This document shows, piece by piece, positions 1 to 7,417 of a stretch of DNA of 19,004 nt. A program made the translations under genes and the position numbers. Positions within the stretch are counted from its first letter, which is position 1, and each line of letters opens with the position of its first letter. The notes under the pieces were generated by a model that did not search any database, was not told where the DNA came from, and saw only the letters and a list, made by a program, of their open reading frames with translations. This DNA comes from CAZYPH01 sp964649095 (GTDB lineage: Bacteria > Bdellovibrionota > UBA1018 > UBA923), in assembly GCA_964649095.1 (NCBI GenBank), contig CAZYPH010000036.1, positions 1 through 19,004 of the forward strand, in the 5' to 3' direction.

Positions 1-816
1 GCACGACTTCAATATCGAGTAGTGGATCGCTCTGAAGGTGCTACCAAAGGCGATCGTCGAATTGTGGTCATGCGCCTAGAAAAAGAGCTTTTTGGACTCC
101 TGGTTGATTCTATTGATAGTATCATTAGCTTCTTTCCGGATGAGTTGATTAGCTTTCCAGTGATCGAACAAAAACGCGCAGATATGTTTATAGGCTGCGT
201 CACTGGGCATGGTGAGTCCGACATATTGCTGCTGGACCATCAAAAGATTTTAACAAATGGAGAGGTTAATGAAATTACCAGAGGCCACAGCAAGCTTTAT
301 CAGGCGCACGATCTTGGCAAAGATAAATTAAAGTCAAAGGGCGGGGCTCGTCGTACATGCATTACTTTTGAAATTGATGGGACCTATGCGGTTGCCATTA
401 ATGAAGTAAAAGAAATTATCGACTACCCCAAAAATCTTTTGCAGCCCCCAGGCCTGAAGCCACCTATAAAAGGAGTACTAAATCTTAGAGGTGAATTGCT
501 AACGATTGTTGATGCAAGATCAATGTATCTCGTCCATTCAAATGCTCCACTACCTGCGTCACAAAAAGTTTTGGTTTTTAAGAGAGATCAGCTTCACTTT
601 GGACTCGTGGTCGATTCGGTCGAGTCCATTATGACTTTTGCAGACAATGACAAAACTAAGCTCCCAGAAATGCTTTATAGCAAAGGGGATGGCAGTGTGA
701 CTGCCGACGTTTCAGAGGCGGTAGAGGTTCTTGAAATCAATGGTCAAAAGCGGACTGTGTTGATTCTCTCTGTGGATGCGCTCGCCCAAAGAGCGACCAA
801 AACCCTGGCCGCCTGA
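1..816 (+). CDS. Tandem CheW-domain chemotaxis protein (5' partial)
   Basis: This is probably a scaffold protein that links chemoreceptors to the CheA kinase, with two CheW-like domains. The frame is open back to base 1, and the first residues (ARLQYRVVDRSEG) already sit in the middle of a CheW fold, so the gene begins outside the window and the GTG at 22 is not its real start. The first domain continues through RIVVMRLEKELFGLLVDSID, which is the typical 'V-V-x-G-L-V-V-D' strand. A second, complete CheW domain starts at about bases 345-360 with TCITFEIDGTYAVAINEVKE, passes through GVLNLRGELLTIVDAR, and ends with LHFGLVVDSVESI. No CheA kinase or receiver domain is visible in the portion seen. 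A CheV (CheW plus REC) or a CheW-CheW-CheW arrangement cannot be excluded, because the upstream part is missing. The gene is convergent with the small membrane protein gene that follows. Confidence 0.85.
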   Translation, partial: ARLQYRVVDRSEGATKGDRRIVVMRLEKELFGLLVDSIDSIISFFPDELISFPVIEQKRADMFIGCVTGHGESDILLLDHQKILTNGEVNEITRGHSKLYQAHDLGKDKLKSKGGARRTCITFEIDGTYAVAINEVKEIIDYPKNLLQPPGLKPPIKGVLNLRGELLTIVDARSMYLVHSNAPLPASQKVLVFKRDQLHFGLVVDSVESIMTFADNDKTKLPEMLYSKGDGSVTADVSEAVEVLEINGQKRTVLILSVDALAQRATKTLAA

Positions 817-903
817 AATTTGAGAGTCTTCATAAACCTCTTTTGCAGCTCAAATTGCCCACTTTAGTGGAGTGCGGGGTCGATCTAAAGTCGCTGCTGC
901 ATC

Positions 904-940
904 GTAGAGATAATTCTCTAGGGGGGAGAATGTTCTCTAC
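904..940. terminator. Imperfect hairpin between convergent genes
   Basis: Arms 904-918 and 926-940 pair at 13 of 15 positions around a 7-nt G-rich loop. The hairpin lies between the ends of two convergent genes and overlaps the TAG stop of the minus-strand gene. It could end transcription from both sides, but there is no U-tract on either strand, so intrinsic termination is uncertain. A weaker 8-bp dyad (818-825 with 849-856) follows the plus-strand stop. Confidence 0.35.
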
Positions 941-1146
941 TGCTTGTCGCTCGCGCTACTCCCACGCGGGCACGTACTAATACCAAGGAGGGCGTAGGGC
1001 GGGCACCAACCTAAAAGCCCCGTAATCACCGGTACGATACCGAGTAGAAACCAGTTATTCTTGGGACCCCAGAACGCCAGACTGACGAGCACTAAACCTA
1101 GGCCAATGCGGACGATGCGTTCGATATTATGGATATTTTTTTTCAT
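937..1146 (-). CDS. Small DUF2892 (YgaP-type) membrane protein
   Basis: A 69-residue protein resembling the stand-alone DUF2892 / YgaP transmembrane family. The visible hallmarks are the N-terminal MKKNIHNIERIVRIGLGLVL, two hydrophobic segments (about residues 13-27 and 31-46), and the short linker with the cysteine element GWCPPYALLGISTC typical of this family. It should sit in the inner membrane. In YgaP the same helix pair dimerises and anchors a rhodanese domain, but no rhodanese is present here. The start ATG has only a weak AGG a few bases upstream. It stands alone between the CheW-like gene (convergent) and the flagellin (same strand, but separated by a strong terminator), so it probably has its own promoter. 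The cellular role of stand-alone members is not established. Confidence 0.85.
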   Translation of the reverse strand: MKKNIHNIERIVRIGLGLVLVSLAFWGPKNNWFLLGIVPVITGLLGWCPPYALLGISTCPRGSSASDKQ

Positions 1147-1193
1147 AGACCTAAAATTTACTACCGCTAGAGAACCTTCGCCAAGTCAGCGGC

Positions 1194-1237
1194 GAAAATA
1201 AAAAACCCAAGAAGCCTGTAAGAGGGCTTCTTGGGTT
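1194..1237 (-). terminator. Intrinsic terminator of the flagellin gene
   Basis: A perfect 13-bp stem (1225-1237 with 1204-1216) with an 8-nt loop is followed, on the minus strand, by a T-rich run (complement of about 1193-1203). It lies 43 bases beyond the flagellin stop codon. This is a textbook Rho-independent terminator and isolates the flagellin transcript from the DUF2892 gene. Confidence 0.93.
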
Positions 1238-1279
1238 CCACACAGGAAGGAAAAATGACATTTTCCAATTGAACTCAGA

Positions 1280-2113
1280 TTAGCCGATAAGCTTTAATGC
1301 CATCATGCTATTCGAGTTTGCTTGAGCTAACATCGAAGTGCCGGCTGTTGCTAAGATATTACGCTTAGTCAGCTCTGCCGATTCCGATGCGACATCTACG
1401 TCGCGAATGCGTGAGTTTGCTGAAGCCAAGTTCTCTTCATAAACCATCAAGTTATTGATAGTTGATTGAAGTCGGTTCTGGAGGGCACCGAAACCTGCTC
1501 GGTTATCGCTCACCATACGGATGGCGGTATCGATTTTCTCCAAGTTACCTTGAGAAGCTTCTTTTGTGGCCACACTCATGCCTGTAAGGCCTAATGTTTG
1601 TAGCGTGGCATCCGAATTTTTCGGATCATAAATCATACGGTCTTGCTCAGGATTGTTGTTTGTGCCGATTTGAAGTTCCAGCGCTGGGCCCACACCGCTT
1701 AACAACTGCTTGCCGTTAAATTTTGTAGTATCGGCAATTCGCTGCAATTCTTGTGTAAGGTTCTGAACTTCTTTGTCGGTGAAGCTACGTTCTACGTCAC
1801 CCAAAGTGTCAGTAGCAGACTGCATAGAGAGTTCTCTTAAACGAATCAAGATGTTTTGAACTTCGTTTAAGCCACCCTCAGCGGTTTGCACTAGCGAGAT
1901 ACCGTCGTTGGCGTTGCGTGTTGCTTGTTTGTTAGAACGAATCTCTGCCTTCAATTTCTCAGAAATTGCTAACCCGGCTGCGTCGTCACCGGCGCGTACG
2001 ATACGTTCTCCGGCGGATAATTTCTCTAAAGATCTGTTTTGAGCTTCTCTAGTTGTATTCAATGAACGTTGTGCAGAGATACTCTGCGTGTTGGTCGCTA
2101 TTCTAAAACCCAT
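1280..2113 (-). CDS. fliC: Flagellin
   Basis: This is the structural subunit of the flagellar filament, exported by the flagellar type III apparatus. The 277-residue protein is short for a flagellin. It consists almost entirely of the conserved D0/D1 helical regions: the N-terminal part (RIATNTQSISAQRSLN, RIVRAGDDAAGLAISE, ANDGISLVQTAEGGLNEV) and the C-terminal part (SRIRDVDVASESAELTK, ILATAGTSMLAQAN, ALKLIG). Only a brief variable centre (about residues 140-190) separates them, so the surface-exposed domain is minimal. The ATG is preceded by AAGGAT at a good distance. A sigma-28-type promoter lies about 125-150 bases upstream and a strong terminator follows, which fits a single-gene, late-class flagellar transcript. 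The start MGFRIATN and compact length resemble Bdellovibrio-type flagellins, which often occur in several copies; no second copy is in this window. Confidence 0.97.
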   Translation of the reverse strand: MGFRIATNTQSISAQRSLNTTREAQNRSLEKLSAGERIVRAGDDAAGLAISEKLKAEIRSNKQATRNANDGISLVQTAEGGLNEVQNILIRLRELSMQSATDTLGDVERSFTDKEVQNLTQELQRIADTTKFNGKQLLSGVGPALELQIGTNNNPEQDRMIYDPKNSDATLQTLGLTGMSVATKEASQGNLEKIDTAIRMVSDNRAGFGALQNRLQSTINNLMVYEENLASANSRIRDVDVASESAELTKRNILATAGTSMLAQANSNSMMALKLIG

Positions 2114-2236
2114 ACCCTATCCTTTGTTAATACTCTTCCTATGAATATGGTTTAACGCACTCCATGCACCAAATCAGTCTAGCGTCGGGAAACACTACTC
2201 TGACGTTGGTATCAGCCGTAATTGCTGACAACCATC

Positions 2237-2263
2237 TCCTCGGCGAAGAGTCAGACAAATTTA
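2237..2263 (-). promoter_or_regulatory. Sigma-28 (FliA) type promoter of flagellin
   Basis: Read on the minus strand, the -35 box TAAATTTG (2256-2263) is followed by exactly 11 bases and the -10 box GCCGAGGA (2237-2244). The sigma-28 consensus is TAAAGTTT-N11-GCCGATAA. The TAAA core and GCCGA match and the spacing is exact. The predicted leader is about 115 nt. A second TAAATTTG copy lies immediately upstream, giving a 10-bp tandem near-repeat. Confidence 0.75.
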
Positions 2264-2283
2264 GTCAAATTTAAGTCTGATAA

Positions 2284-2310
2284 AAATAGGCCGGAATAAT
2301 TTGCCGGCTT
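2284..2310 (-). terminator. Probable terminator of the pseudouridine synthase gene
   Basis: A GCCGG/CCGGC stem (2304-2308 with 2290-2294, 9-nt loop) begins at the stop codon and is followed on the minus strand by CTATTTTTAT. The stem is short but GC-rich with a U-tract. It would separate the pseudouridine synthase transcript from the flagellin promoter just downstream. Confidence 0.55.
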
Positions 2311-3113
2311 TACGGTAATGCCGCTGGCGATACGCTGGGGAACTCAGATTTTGATAACGAGGAAAGCACTAGATTAAAGTAAGTTTCGTTCTCTAGCGGG
2401 GCTTCTACTAAAATGCGACGACTTTCCCATTCAAGCTCTAGTGATGTCGATCTCAGCAGCAGTTGTTTGTAGCCAAACCGCTCTTTGAAATAACGGTTGT
2501 GATTCGGATCTCCATAGAATGAGTCTCCAATAATATGATGCCCCACGCGTGCCATGTGGCGTCGCAACTGATGGCGTCGGCCTGTTGAGGGGGTGAGTTT
2601 GAGCAAAGAGTATCGGGCGCTAGGGTACTTACCTACAGCCATAGCCTCTTCATACTGCGCAACTAGTTCGTAGCCGGTAGAGCATTCCCGATATTCGCCC
2701 TCGATGGGCCTGGAGTCGCGGTCGAGTCGGCGCAAAGGAATATCAATTTGCCCACTGGGCTGACGATTTAATGCTTTTGACCAAACAACGTGCCCACGAA
2801 CTAACGCGAAGTATGTTTTTTTTACCGCGTGGGCCAAAAATAGATCGCTTAAGACGCGAGCAACATCAGCGTTAAAGGCAAAAAGCAGTACGCCCGAGGT
2901 AGCACGATCAAGTCGATGCACAGGGTAGACCCAGCAACCGATTTGATCTCTCAATAACTGCATGGCCGAATCGGCATCGTTTCCAATATCGGTTTTATGA
3001 ACAAACAGATTGGCCGGCTTATCAATGGCGATCATGTGGTCGTCCTGATAAAGAATAGGCAGCGTGCGCGAAATAGGTTCGTCCATACGCCTAGCTATAG
3101 CATCGCGCGTCAC
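2310..3113 (-). CDS. truC: RluA-family pseudouridine synthase, TruC-like
   Basis: This RNA-modifying enzyme is most like TruC, which makes pseudouridine at position 65 of some tRNAs. It opens directly with the catalytic fold (LPILYQDDHMIAIDKPANLFVHK) without an S4 domain, as TruC does. It has the catalytic motif HRLDRATSGVLL with Asp69, the YFALVRG strand, and the TruC-type stretches KYPSARYSLLKLTPSTGRRHQLRRHMA and HHIIGDSFYGD. The longest reading starts at GTG (3113). An in-frame ATG at 3086 (residue 10) gives a better fit to the usual N-terminus, and neither has a strong Shine-Dalgarno site. It is divergent from cinA with 45 bases between them. The family is certain; the exact tRNA target is inferred from similarity to TruC. 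Confidence 0.88.
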   Translation of the reverse strand: MTRDAIARRMDEPISRTLPILYQDDHMIAIDKPANLFVHKTDIGNDADSAMQLLRDQIGCWVYPVHRLDRATSGVLLFAFNADVARVLSDLFLAHAVKKTYFALVRGHVVWSKALNRQPSGQIDIPLRRLDRDSRPIEGEYRECSTGYELVAQYEEAMAVGKYPSARYSLLKLTPSTGRRHQLRRHMARVGHHIIGDSFYGDPNHNRYFKERFGYKQLLLRSTSLELEWESRRILVEAPLENETYFNLVLSSLSKSEFPSVSPAALP

Positions 3114-3122
3114 GAAGTAGGA

Positions 3123-3150
3123 TTGGGGGCGGCAAATTTTCTGTGATAAT
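3123..3150 (+). promoter_or_regulatory. Candidate promoter of cinA
   Basis: TTGGGG (3123-3128), a 16-base spacer and GATAAT (3145-3150) with a TGT extended -10 motif. The -10 box ends only 8 bases before the cinA ATG and no Shine-Dalgarno sequence is present, so the transcript would be leaderless or nearly so. Confidence 0.5.
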
Positions 3151-3158
3151 ACTGATCT

Positions 3159-4523
3159 ATGTCAGAAACGAGTACAAAGCCCACTCAAGAGATCCTTGTA
3201 GAACTCATCACTATTGGTCGTGAGATTTTGGATGGACGTGTCGTCGATACCAACTCTATCGTCATGGCCGAGACCCTGCGCTCACAAGGCCTTGTGGTTC
3301 GGTTTGCTCAGAAAGTCGATGATTCTATCGATCGTATTGTCGATGCGTTTACTATCGCAAACGGTCGGGCGGACTACGTTATCGTATCAGGAGGTTTGGG
3401 GCCCACCGCTGACGATCTGACTGCTGAGGCCATGGCCCAATTTCTAGCCTCACCACTTGAGCAAAATCCGTCTGTTTTAGATCATTTAAAAGAGTTCTTT
3501 TCTAAACGCGGGGCTGTTTTGACCCCGACTCAAGAAAAACAAACGTACTTTCCACAGTCGGCTGAAATTTTACCAAATACCGTAGGAACGGCTGCAGGAT
3601 TTACCGTTAAGGCTAGTCGCGCGCAGTTTTTTGTGTTGCCCGGCGTACCTATCGAAATGCAGCCCATGTTAGTCAATGAAGTCTTGCCGCGTTTGCCCCG
3701 TAAAGAAGGCTATCGTAGCCAGTCTTGGGCTACGCAATTTACGTCGGAGGGTGGGCTGCAAGATGCTTTGGCTCCAGTGTATAAAAACCTGCCAGAGGGT
3801 TTTGAAATTACCTACCGCACGCGTTTTCCAGAAAATCATATTGGTTTGCATGGGTGGTGTTTTGATTCTAGGCGTGACTATGCGTTTCAAAAATTGACCG
3901 TTGAAATTGAAAATATATTAGTAAATTACAATATGTTTGCAAAGACCCAAAACTCAGGGGTTTTTGAGACGTTGCAGTCGCTTGAACAGGTAGTTGTAGA
4001 AGCCTTAGTCGGCTGTGAAGGTGTTGTTGTCACTGTAGAGAGTTGTACAGGTGGTCAGGTGGCAACTCGACTAACCGAGGTGGCAGGTTCTTCAAAAGTA
4101 TTCTGGGGATCATTTGTAACCTATGACAATTCGGCCAAAACCCAGCTCGGAGTTTTAGCTGATGATTTAATTCAGCATGGAGCGGTCTCGCAGGTAGTCG
4201 CCGAATCTTTGGCAAGTTGTGCTTTAGAAAGATTAAAAAATTCTGTTGAGTCGGAGGCGTTTAAATATATATCGAAACCTAGATATTTATTTTCAGTATC
4301 AACAACAGGTATAGCAGGGCCAGGTGGTGGCACAGAAAAGAAACCTGTTGGGCTATGTCATATAGCATTAGCGGTATATGACCTAAATGCGAAAACTCAA
4401 GTAATTGTGCATGAAGAGGTGAGGGGGCGGTCGGGCCTTGATCGACGTCGTTTGAGAGAGTTGTTCTCTCAACGAGCCTTAAATTTGATTCTTCAGCAGA
4501 CAAAAAAATACGCATCGCGTTAG
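3159..4523 (+). CDS. cinA: CinA-family nicotinamide-nucleotide amidohydrolase
   Basis: A two-domain CinA protein. The C-terminal PncC domain hydrolyses nicotinamide mononucleotide to nicotinate mononucleotide in NAD salvage. The N-terminal MoCF/COG1058 domain has ADP-ribose pyrophosphatase activity in some members. Visible motifs: the MoCF part (about residues 12-180) with ITIGREILDGRVVDTNS, VSGGLGPTADDLTAEA (76-91) and LPGVPIEM (160-167); the PncC part (about 280-445) with VESCTGGQVATRLTEVAGSS (293-312), GSFVTYDNSAK, QHGAVS and STTGIAGPGGGTEKKPVG (381-398). The length of 454 residues is slightly above the usual 410-430, partly from a spacer of about 15 residues (361-376) encoded in an AT-rich patch. 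The start has no Shine-Dalgarno site but begins just before the domain and sits at a plausible promoter. In other bacteria cinA is linked to competence or recA, but neither is present here. Confidence 0.95.
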   Translation: MSETSTKPTQEILVELITIGREILDGRVVDTNSIVMAETLRSQGLVVRFAQKVDDSIDRIVDAFTIANGRADYVIVSGGLGPTADDLTAEAMAQFLASPLEQNPSVLDHLKEFFSKRGAVLTPTQEKQTYFPQSAEILPNTVGTAAGFTVKASRAQFFVLPGVPIEMQPMLVNEVLPRLPRKEGYRSQSWATQFTSEGGLQDALAPVYKNLPEGFEITYRTRFPENHIGLHGWCFDSRRDYAFQKLTVEIENILVNYNMFAKTQNSGVFETLQSLEQVVVEALVGCEGVVVTVESCTGGQVATRLTEVAGSSKVFWGSFVTYDNSAKTQLGVLADDLIQHGAVSQVVAESLASCALERLKNSVESEAFKYISKPRYLFSVSTTGIAGPGGGTEKKPVGLCHIALAVYDLNAKTQVIVHEEVRGRSGLDRRRLRELFSQRALNLILQQTKKYASR

Positions 4524-4553
4524 TGGTTGAGACGGGAAAGTATTCCCATCACA

Positions 4554-4583
4554 TTGACCGAGTTTAATCGCCTTAGTTATAGA
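4554..4583 (+). promoter_or_regulatory. Candidate promoter of the exported hydrolase gene
   Basis: TTGACC (4554-4559), an 18-base spacer and TATAGA (4578-4583) fit a sigma-70 promoter, with the predicted transcript start about 12-15 bases before the GTG start at 4604. A small GGGAA/TTCCC stem (4534-4547) precedes it and may mark the end of the cinA transcript. Confidence 0.4.
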
Positions 4584-4603
4584 TTAGACCGGGGGCATTC
4601 GTT

Positions 4604-5806
4604 GTGAGGGCAAATAAAATCTATTTTTCTAAATTTTATATATATATATATATATGCATATTGTCGCTTACGGCATCAGCATTTGCGCGCGTTTTTGATC
4701 AAGTTCCTGATGCGCAGTTTCATGTCTATACCGTTCAAACGGCCGATGGCGCTCAATTAGAGTACTTTCATTTGCAAAATACTGATGGTGCGCCCGTAGT
4801 TTTGTTCCCCGGTCTGGCCGCACACCCAGCATCGCTTGAAGTCGTAGCTCAGCGTTTATTTCGCGATGGTTACAACGTTTTTGTTGGTAGTTGGCGGGGG
4901 TCTACTCATGGCTCACAATTAGCTTCTACTCGAAATGGTTTAGAGCAAGTGCTGCGCTTCGATTCTAGTGCTATCGTACGCGAGATTTTGCAGCGCCACC
5001 TCCGTGGTCGTTCTGAGAAAATTGTACTCATGGGCCATAGCATGGGCGGTATGATGGCCATGGGGTTGTTGTCGCAGTCTCAGTTGGCTGCGGAGTTTGC
5101 GCCGTTTATCAAAGGGGTGGTGCTGTTTCAGAGCCCGTATCATGTACGTTATGTTTCGCCGTTATTGCTGGGATTGGCTCGAGTGGCGCCCTATTTACTG
5201 CGTCAATTACGGGGACAGGGGTGGAATGTTCTCGATTTTCACCGGTATCCTTTGCAGATGTCGCACATTGCTAAACGTTCAGGCTCGCTGGTGCAGGGTC
5301 TTATTGCACGATGGTTTGAGAGTTTGATGATTTTGTTGGCCCACTTTACGTTTGATTCTCGTTATAGTTCTGCCACTCTAATGCGCCGACTGGTTTTTAA
5401 AATGCAGGCCGAGAAGATACCGTTAGATCTGCTCGAAGACTTTTCTATTGCATTGAGGCGTGGTGGAAATTTTTATGATGCCGATGGCGAGCGCCTTATC
5501 CAACCCGAGCGCGTGCGTGTGCCGGTCTTGATGTTCAGTAGTGGGCGTGACACGTTAGCTCCGCTGGATGGCCAGCGCGAGTACTTTGCAGCTTTAGGGG
5601 CGCCTGAAAAGCGCCATGTTGTCTTGGGATGGTTGAACCACACGCAGGGGGTTTTGCATTTAGACCCTCGTACGGATTTTTCTCATTTGATTGAAGAATT
5701 TATTTTCGATCCAAAACGCGCCGTACGAGCGAGTACAACGGGACCTGTTGTAGCGGGGGAGTGGCATTTGCGTGGTCTTTGCAATGATGCACTCTTGCCC
5801 AAATAA
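4604..5806 (+). CDS. Exported alpha/beta hydrolase (lipase/esterase-like)
   Basis: A probable secreted or periplasmic serine hydrolase. Residues 1-28 form a signal peptide: basic start, a hydrophobic core rich in Y/I, then ASAFA. The core fold begins at APVVLFPGLAAHP (63-75), with DGYNVFVGSWRGS (88-100) as the next strand and the nucleophile elbow GHSMGG (144-149, Ser146). The likely acid is the Asp in FSSGRDTLAPLDG and the likely base the His in LGWLNHTQGVLH. The overall pattern recalls acid lipases and polyhydroxyalkanoate-type hydrolases, but the substrate cannot be told. The start is GTG at 4604, with a loose GGGGG 8 bases upstream; no later Met fits. The signal-peptide codons contain a (TA)9 run (4637-4655) that could change reading frame by slippage. 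The gene end is 8 bases from the convergent membrane protein gene, with an ATATAC/GTATAT dyad (5806-5825) across both stops. Confidence 0.85.
   Translation: MRANKIYFSKFYIYIYICILSLTASAFARVFDQVPDAQFHVYTVQTADGAQLEYFHLQNTDGAPVVLFPGLAAHPASLEVVAQRLFRDGYNVFVGSWRGSTHGSQLASTRNGLEQVLRFDSSAIVREILQRHLRGRSEKIVLMGHSMGGMMAMGLLSQSQLAAEFAPFIKGVVLFQSPYHVRYVSPLLLGLARVAPYLLRQLRGQGWNVLDFHRYPLQMSHIAKRSGSLVQGLIARWFESLMILLAHFTFDSRYSSATLMRRLVFKMQAEKIPLDLLEDFSIALRRGGNFYDADGERLIQPERVRVPVLMFSSGRDTLAPLDGQREYFAALGAPEKRHVVLGWLNHTQGVLHLDPRTDFSHLIEEFIFDPKRAVRASTTGPVVAGEWHLRGLCNDALLPK
4637..4655. repeat. (TA)9 dinucleotide microsatellite
   Basis: Nineteen bases of uninterrupted TA repeat inside the signal-peptide coding region, translated as alternating Tyr-Ile. 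Gain or loss of one or two repeat units would shift the frame of the hydrolase gene; three units would keep it. Confidence 0.95.
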
Positions 5807-5814
5807 TATACCAT

Positions 5815-7392
5815 TTATTGTATATGATAAAGACCCAGCTGGTCGCCCACATTAGACAATCTATCTAAAACAAAACGACCAATCATAACCTTTTGATCCT
5901 TTCGATCTACGACGCAGCAGTACTTATCAACGTCGCCGTCGCTAGACTTCACAAGCTTTAGTAGTTTATCGGCTTTATCGCTGCGAGCAAAATCATAAGC
6001 GACGCCACTTGAGCCTAAGTTGAAATAGTTTGGATAGAGCGCGTCTAGTTCTGTTGTAAAGTTACGATGTGAGAAATTGTTACCAAAAAATAGTGCCGCG
6101 GTGACTGAGGGTACTACGTTGTCAAAATCGATCAAGGTACACGCAAATCTCCTTGATGTTGCCATAATCTCGGCACTCTTTTTATTGCTGGTTATTCTTA
6201 TGTCAAACGCCTGATAGCCTGACCAAAATCCTGCCATCACGGTCATCATCACAAACAGCACTGTGATCGGTCGCAGCCATTTTTGCACGCGGACTAACGA
6301 CCATTGAGGAGTGTAGAATAACAAAGCTGCAAGGGGTGTGATGGGCCATAAGTAGCGCCCCTGTGGCGCCTTTAACGTCGTCAATATATGTAAAAAAACT
6401 AATGCTATTAGCGGTAGGTAATGCACTTGCCAATTCTTGCAGCGTCGGTCGAGTTTGAATGTGGTAACAATTCCATACAATAAGGCCACGTAGACAAACG
6501 GCGCTGATTGTACGCTCGCAAGAATATTTGCTGGCAGTCTAGACCAGTTATAGAAGCCTATGGCACCGCTACCGTAATTATCTTGGTGAGCGGCAATGTT
6601 TGAAATCCAGTTGTAAAAATACGCGATGAACATTTTGTAGAGGCCACCTACGCTAATGTAGATGCAGGTCACTAAAACACTCAAAGCGCTCAGTATTGCA
6701 AAAGCCAAGTGCCGACGCCGAAGATGCGGCCGCTGTCCAAAAATCAGTTGGCCAACTGCCATAACAACAAACGCTAAGAGAAATAGAGCGGTGATTTTAG
6801 TGAGCGCCGTCAGCGTCACAAAAATAGCTATTAAAGTAGTTTGAAAAATCTTGAGGGGGTCGGCCCGATCTGATGCACGCCATAGCGGTACTACCAGCGC
6901 CAATAAATACGAACTCAGCGCCAACATCAAAAAGTCCGGTGCTAAACGTCCGACCTGGGTAAAATATTCAGGATGCGTGAACGGCCCAAACATAAATAGC
7001 GCTGTAGCTATCAGATCGCGTGTTCCACGATAAAAATACCACCACGACAGTACAAGTAAGAATGTAGATATTAATAAAGTACAATATTCTAGAAATACTA
7101 TATAACGTTCAGGATTTTTTAAAACATTCTGGATTTGTGTGGTGGAATTCCGCTCAAGTGTTCGTAAAAAAAAACCGCCTAAAATCTGTTGAGTAAGGCC
7201 AGGGTGATCCCAGTGCCCCGTTGGCCGCCCAGTACTAACGGCCAAACTATTCATCAAATACGCATATTCAGGGTCTACGTAGCCTGTAATGTTGGTTTGT
7301 GATCGCTGTCGGATGTTCCAGAACCCAGAGCTAAGCACCAGCATAACGGCCACAATAAACAAAAAACGAAACTTTCCAAACGTTACAAGCAT
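5815..7392 (-). CDS. Multi-spanning membrane protein, GT-C/PMT-like
   Basis: A polytopic inner-membrane protein with many hydrophobic helices and a C-terminal soluble segment. The first extracytoplasmic loop contains VDPEYAYLMNSLA followed by GRPTGHWDHPGLTQQILGG, the position where family 39-type glycosyltransferases carry an acidic catalytic residue. This suggests a lipid-linked-sugar glycosyltransferase of the GT-C superfamily, although I do not recognise a specific family. The open frame extends to 7488, but the best start is ATG at 7392: it opens with a signal-anchor-like MLVTFGKFRFLFIVAVMLVL, has AAGGA 9 bases upstream, and lies 25 bases after the prfC stop. This start gives 525 residues. 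It is probably co-transcribed with prfC. One stretch (about 7040-7130) uses AT-rich codons unlike its flanks. Donor and acceptor are unknown. Confidence 0.72.
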   Translation of the reverse strand: MLVTFGKFRFLFIVAVMLVLSSGFWNIRQRSQTNITGYVDPEYAYLMNSLAVSTGRPTGHWDHPGLTQQILGGFFLRTLERNSTTQIQNVLKNPERYIVFLEYCTLLISTFLLVLSWWYFYRGTRDLIATALFMFGPFTHPEYFTQVGRLAPDFLMLALSSYLLALVVPLWRASDRADPLKIFQTTLIAIFVTLTALTKITALFLLAFVVMAVGQLIFGQRPHLRRRHLAFAILSALSVLVTCIYISVGGLYKMFIAYFYNWISNIAAHQDNYGSGAIGFYNWSRLPANILASVQSAPFVYVALLYGIVTTFKLDRRCKNWQVHYLPLIALVFLHILTTLKAPQGRYLWPITPLAALLFYTPQWSLVRVQKWLRPITVLFVMMTVMAGFWSGYQAFDIRITSNKKSAEIMATSRRFACTLIDFDNVVPSVTAALFFGNNFSHRNFTTELDALYPNYFNLGSSGVAYDFARSDKADKLLKLVKSSDGDVDKYCCVVDRKDQKVMIGRFVLDRLSNVGDQLGLYHIQ

Positions 7393-7417
7393 CGCTGTCC
7401 GTCCTTGCTGTCCAGCG

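Noticed and set aside
22..816. GTG at 22 as the start of the CheW-like gene
   Set aside because: The frame is open to base 1 and translates into the middle of a CheW domain, so the gene starts upstream of the window.
5806..5825. ATATAC/GTATAT dyad at the convergent gene ends as a terminator
   Set aside because: The stem is only 6 A/T-rich pairs and overlaps both stop codons; too weak to list as a terminator.
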